From Candidatus Niyogiibacteriota bacterium (GTDB taxonomy: Bacteria > Patescibacteriota > Minisyncoccia > HO2-45-28), in the NCBI GenBank assembly GCA_016177385.1, contig JACOVJ010000086.1:1-7665 (forward strand): a stretch of DNA of 7,665 nucleotides. Direction: 5' to 3'. The notes beneath the pieces were generated by a model that did no database searches, was not told the origin of the DNA, and was given only the letters and a program-made list of their open reading frames with translations. Made by a program: the position numbers and the translations under genes. Shown in pieces: positions 6,272 to 7,665 of the stretch; within the stretch, counting starts at the first letter, position 1, and each line of letters opens with the position of its first letter.

Positions 6272-6616
6272 ATGGATCCCAAAAATATACCGGTGCGATT
6301 GTTGGCGATGGTGCGGCTCGAGATGCCTCGCGGCGGCTTTCATTTGTTGGCGAATCAGGAAATGCATCCGAAACGGTGGTGGCCGGTTTTGCTCATCGGA
6401 GCGGCCGCGCTCCTCGTTTTGACCCTTGCATTCAATATCGGATTTTTTGTCATTTCGACCCGCGCGATCCGTTCGGCCTCCGAATCCGGTTTCGATCTCG
6501 CGCAAGTGGCGGTCAACCGGACCGAGCTTGCGAATGTGATGAAACTGCTGGATGCGCGGGAGCGGGAGTCCCGGCGCATTTTGAACGAACCGGCGCCCGG
6601 CGACCCGTCTCGCTGA
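6272..6616 (+). CDS. Small single-pass membrane protein of unknown function at the end of the pilus operon
   Basis: 114 residues; no named family is recognised. A basic N-terminal region (residues 1-35, with R/K at 4, 9, 15, 20, 34 and 35) ends in KRWW. A strong transmembrane helix follows at about 37-62. The outside segment (about 63-114) contains an amphipathic helix with FDLAQVAVNRTELANVMKLL and then ARERESRRIL, ending in a Pro-rich PGDPSR tail. By the positive-inside rule the N-terminus is cytoplasmic. It starts one base after the pilO stop without a Shine-Dalgarno, so it is probably translationally coupled and part of the same operon. It sits where pilP lies in diderm bacteria but has no lipobox and no PilP-like beta domain. 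Internal ATG codons at residues 13, 18 and 31 are alternative starts; the last would leave a compact TM protein. Confidence 0.78.
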   Translation: MDPKNIPVRLLAMVRLEMPRGGFHLLANQEMHPKRWWPVLLIGAAALLVLTLAFNIGFFVISTRAIRSASESGFDLAQVAVNRTELANVMKLLDARERESRRILNEPAPGDPSR

Positions 6617-6639
6617 GGCTCGCCGAGGCGGACCCGTCG

Positions 6640-6668
6640 TTGTAAAACCCATAATTTTTCGGTATACT
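6640..6668 (+). promoter_or_regulatory. Sigma70-type promoter of the tRNA-Arg gene
   Basis: TTGTAA (6640-6645) and TATACT (6663-6668) are separated by exactly 17 bases. The expected transcription start near 6675 lies just before the tRNA 5' end at 6678, leaving a 5' leader of only a few bases for RNase P. No terminator is seen between the pilus operon and this promoter, so some read-through into the tRNA from upstream is possible. Confidence 0.75.
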
Positions 6669-6677
6669 GCGTTTCTC

Positions 6678-6749
6678 GCCCTCGTAGTTCAATGGACAGA
6701 ACTGCGGACTTCTAAGCCGCTGATGTAGGTTCGATTCCTACCGAGGGCG
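6678..6749 (+). tRNA. tRNA-Arg (anticodon TCT)
   Basis: The cloverleaf folds by eye. The acceptor stem GCCCTCG (6678-6684) pairs with CGAGGGC (6742-6748) over seven perfect pairs, with G discriminator at 6749. The D stem is GTTC/GAAC (6687-6690, 6699-6702) with GG in the loop. The anticodon stem is 6704-6708 with 6716-6720 around loop CTTCTAA, which places anticodon TCT at 6711-6713 and reads AGA/AGG as arginine. The variable loop is four bases, and the T stem GTAGG/CCTAC encloses TTCGATT. The last anticodon-stem pair (31-39) is an A.G mismatch. The CCA end is not encoded (the next bases are CAT), so a CCA-adding enzyme is required. It has its own promoter and terminator. No intron is present. 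Confidence 0.97.
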
Positions 6750-6753
6750 CATG

Positions 6754-6788
6754 AAAACAACCCCGACGATACGTCGGGGTTGTTTTTT
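6754..6788 (+). terminator. Strong intrinsic terminator after tRNA-Arg
   Basis: A 15-bp perfect stem (6754-6768 with 6772-6786), containing the GC core CCCCGACG/CGTCGGGG, closes a three-base loop ATA and runs into a T-tract at 6783-6788. The A-rich left arm could also give termination on the minus strand. It lies five bases after the tRNA 3' end and insulates pyrF from upstream transcription. Confidence 0.95.
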
Positions 6789-6798
6789 GTGATTTCGG

Positions 6799-6807
6799 TG
6801 ATAGAGT
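6799..6807 (+). promoter_or_regulatory. Possible extended -10 promoter for pyrF
   Basis: TG-A-TAGAGT is an extended -10 match, with a weak TTGTTT at 6780-6785 as possible -35 (16-base spacer) inside the terminator stem. Transcription would start near 6814, giving a leader of about 25 bases that holds the pyrF Shine-Dalgarno. A separate promoter is expected because the tRNA terminator lies just upstream. The match is short. Confidence 0.45.
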
Positions 6808-6838
6808 TTGGCAGGAGAATTCTGCAAAGGAGTTCCGG

Positions 6839-7546
6839 ATGAATGCGAGAGACCGGATTATTGTGCCGCTCGATATGAGCGATGGCGAACGAGCATGGCT
6901 TACGGTGAACGCACTGCGCGATTGTGTTTCGTGGTTCAAGGTCGGTCTTGAATTGATGAATATGGTTGGCGCCCCGCGCGCCGCCGGATTGGTGAAGCGG
7001 CAAGGCCGGAATTTGATGTATGACGGGAAGTTTGCCGATATCCCGAACACGATGACGGGCGCGGTGAAAGCGGCCGTGAGTCACGGCGCGGACATGCTGA
7101 CGATCCATGCATCGGCCGGATGGGAATCCATTTGCGCGGCCGTCGCAGAACGCGGCTCGGCAAAAATTTTGGGGGTCACGGTTTTGACGTCGCTCGCCGA
7201 AACCGAATGCCTCTCGATTTTCGGCGATATGCCGGACCGGAAAGTTCTGCAATTCGCGCATATACTTTCGGATTCGGGCGCGGACGGCATTGTGTGCTCG
7301 CCGCAGGAGGCGCAGACGATCCGGGGATTTTCCAAATTCAATTCGATGATCATTGTGACTCCGGGCGTCCGGCCGGCGTGGGCCGCGGCGAACGACCAAA
7401 AACGCGCGGCAACACCCGCCGAAGCGATCCGCGCGGGCGCGGACTATTTGGTCATCGGGCGCCCCATCCTGAAGCCGCCTCCGGAGATCGGCTCTCCAAA
7501 AAACGCGGTCGAGCGCATCGTCGAGGAAATCGAAAGCGTGAAATAA
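6839..7546 (+). CDS. pyrF: Orotidine 5'-phosphate decarboxylase
   Basis: 235 residues, normal length for the short bacterial form. It catalyses the last step of UMP synthesis, decarboxylating OMP to UMP in the cytoplasm. The TIM-barrel signatures are complete: IIVPLDM at the N-terminus (Asp12), WFKVGLEL (Lys34), and the catalytic DGKFADIPNT at 62-71 with Asp62, Lys64 and Asp67. VTPGVRP (173-179) and DQKR at 186-189 follow, and the phosphate-binding GADYLVIGRPI (200-210) contains Arg208. All expected active-site residues are therefore present. The start is fixed by AAAGGAG at 6826-6832, six bases before the ATG. No other pyrimidine gene is in the window, so this is a stand-alone gene between a tRNA unit and a convergent gene. 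Function is secure. Confidence 0.98.
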   Translation: MNARDRIIVPLDMSDGERAWLTVNALRDCVSWFKVGLELMNMVGAPRAAGLVKRQGRNLMYDGKFADIPNTMTGAVKAAVSHGADMLTIHASAGWESICAAVAERGSAKILGVTVLTSLAETECLSIFGDMPDRKVLQFAHILSDSGADGIVCSPQEAQTIRGFSKFNSMIIVTPGVRPAWAAANDQKRAATPAEAIRAGADYLVIGRPILKPPPEIGSPKNAVERIVEEIESVK

Positions 7547-7582
7547 AAAAATCCCCCCACCGGAAAGATGGGGGGTGTTTTT
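7545..7582. terminator. Probable bidirectional intrinsic terminator between pyrF and the convergent gene
   Basis: CCCCCCA (7553-7559) pairs with TGGGGGG (7569-7575) around a nine-base loop. On the plus strand a broken T-tract (7576-7582) follows. On the minus strand the A-run at 7545-7551 supplies a U-tract of seven. The pyrF stop codon (7544-7546) and the minus-strand stop (7581-7583) abut it on either side. Confidence 0.88.
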
Positions 7583-7665
7583 ACGGAACGAGATGTGCGA
7601 TGGCTTCCTGCCGGAGTTCTTCCAAGAACTGGAGCGCCCATTTCATCGTGCCCGAGGTTTCGCCA
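7581..7665 (-). CDS. C-terminal end of an unidentified convergent gene (5' end outside window)
   Basis: On the minus strand the frame entering from the right edge is open for 27 codons and ends at TAA (7583-7581) immediately beside the terminator hairpin. The visible peptide runs ...TSGTMKWALQFLEELRQEA and finishes IAHLVP, an ordinary amphipathic helix ending. Too little is present to name a family. Support comes from the bidirectional terminator and from codon choice like that of its neighbours (mostly G/C third positions). The overlapping minus-strand frame that starts at 7641 and runs into pyrF is a less likely alternative. Confidence 0.5.
   Translation of the reverse strand, partial: GETSGTMKWALQFLEELRQEAIAHLVP

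Noticed and set aside
6617..6639. Terminator at the end of the pilus operon
   Set aside because: The short GC-rich stretch has repeated GAGGC words but no stable hairpin followed by T residues.
6689..7399. Minus-strand frames opposite tRNA-Arg and pyrF (for example 6689-7399 and 6712-7050)
   Set aside because: They are antisense to a tRNA and a secure gene. The terminal peptide 'VGIEPTSAA' is the kind of artefact produced by reading the reverse of a tRNA gene.
1..7665. CRISPR array, insertion sequence, toxin-antitoxin pair or defence system
   Set aside because: No spaced direct repeats, transposase motifs or such small gene pairs were found; nearly all of the window is accounted for by pilus genes, a tRNA and pyrF.

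Overview
The window reads as part of a Patescibacteria (candidate phyla radiation, probably Parcubacteria-like) chromosome. This is inferred from four things: a compact type IV pilus operon with short spacers and overlapping start/stop codons, no PilP or PilQ outer-membrane partners after PilO, a tRNA gene with no encoded CCA end, and family-style protein signatures such as the GQA-ALTAVLFF start of the PilX-like protein. TGA is used as a normal stop, so the standard bacterial code applies here. Coding DNA is fairly GC-rich, with one conspicuous AT-rich spot at about 1625-1720.

Layout. Positions 1-6616 hold a plus-strand pilus operon: pilC (5' end outside the window), four prepilin-like genes in the order GspH/FimT, GspI/PilV, GspJ/PilW, GspK/PilX, then pilM, pilN, pilO and a small membrane protein of unknown function. 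PilC is the inner-membrane platform. PilM (cytoplasmic, actin-like) with PilN and PilO (single-pass membrane proteins) forms the alignment subcomplex. The four minor pilins probably form the tip or priming complex of the filament. The motor ATPases, prepilin peptidase and major pilin are not in the window.

Positions 6640-6788 are a self-contained tRNA-Arg(UCU) unit with a good sigma70-type promoter and a strong intrinsic terminator. It is followed by pyrF (6839-7546) with its own Shine-Dalgarno and probable extended -10 promoter. pyrF ends in a terminator that also seems to serve a convergent gene, of which only the last 27 codons are visible on the minus strand.

The most unusual feature is a 24-bp inverted repeat (1601-1624 with 1718-1741) around a 93-nt AT-rich loop, between the GspH-like and GspI-like genes. 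The stop codon of the first gene lies in one arm and the probable start codon of the next lies in the other. All three departures from perfect complementarity are G.U-compatible in the sense RNA, which suggests a translational-coupling hairpin, though a mobile or invertible origin is also possible. Other points of interest are the GspK-like protein, which lacks Glu5 and has a roughly 35-residue Asn-Ser/Thr repeat, the small protein in the PilP position, and a possible leaderless start for pilM.
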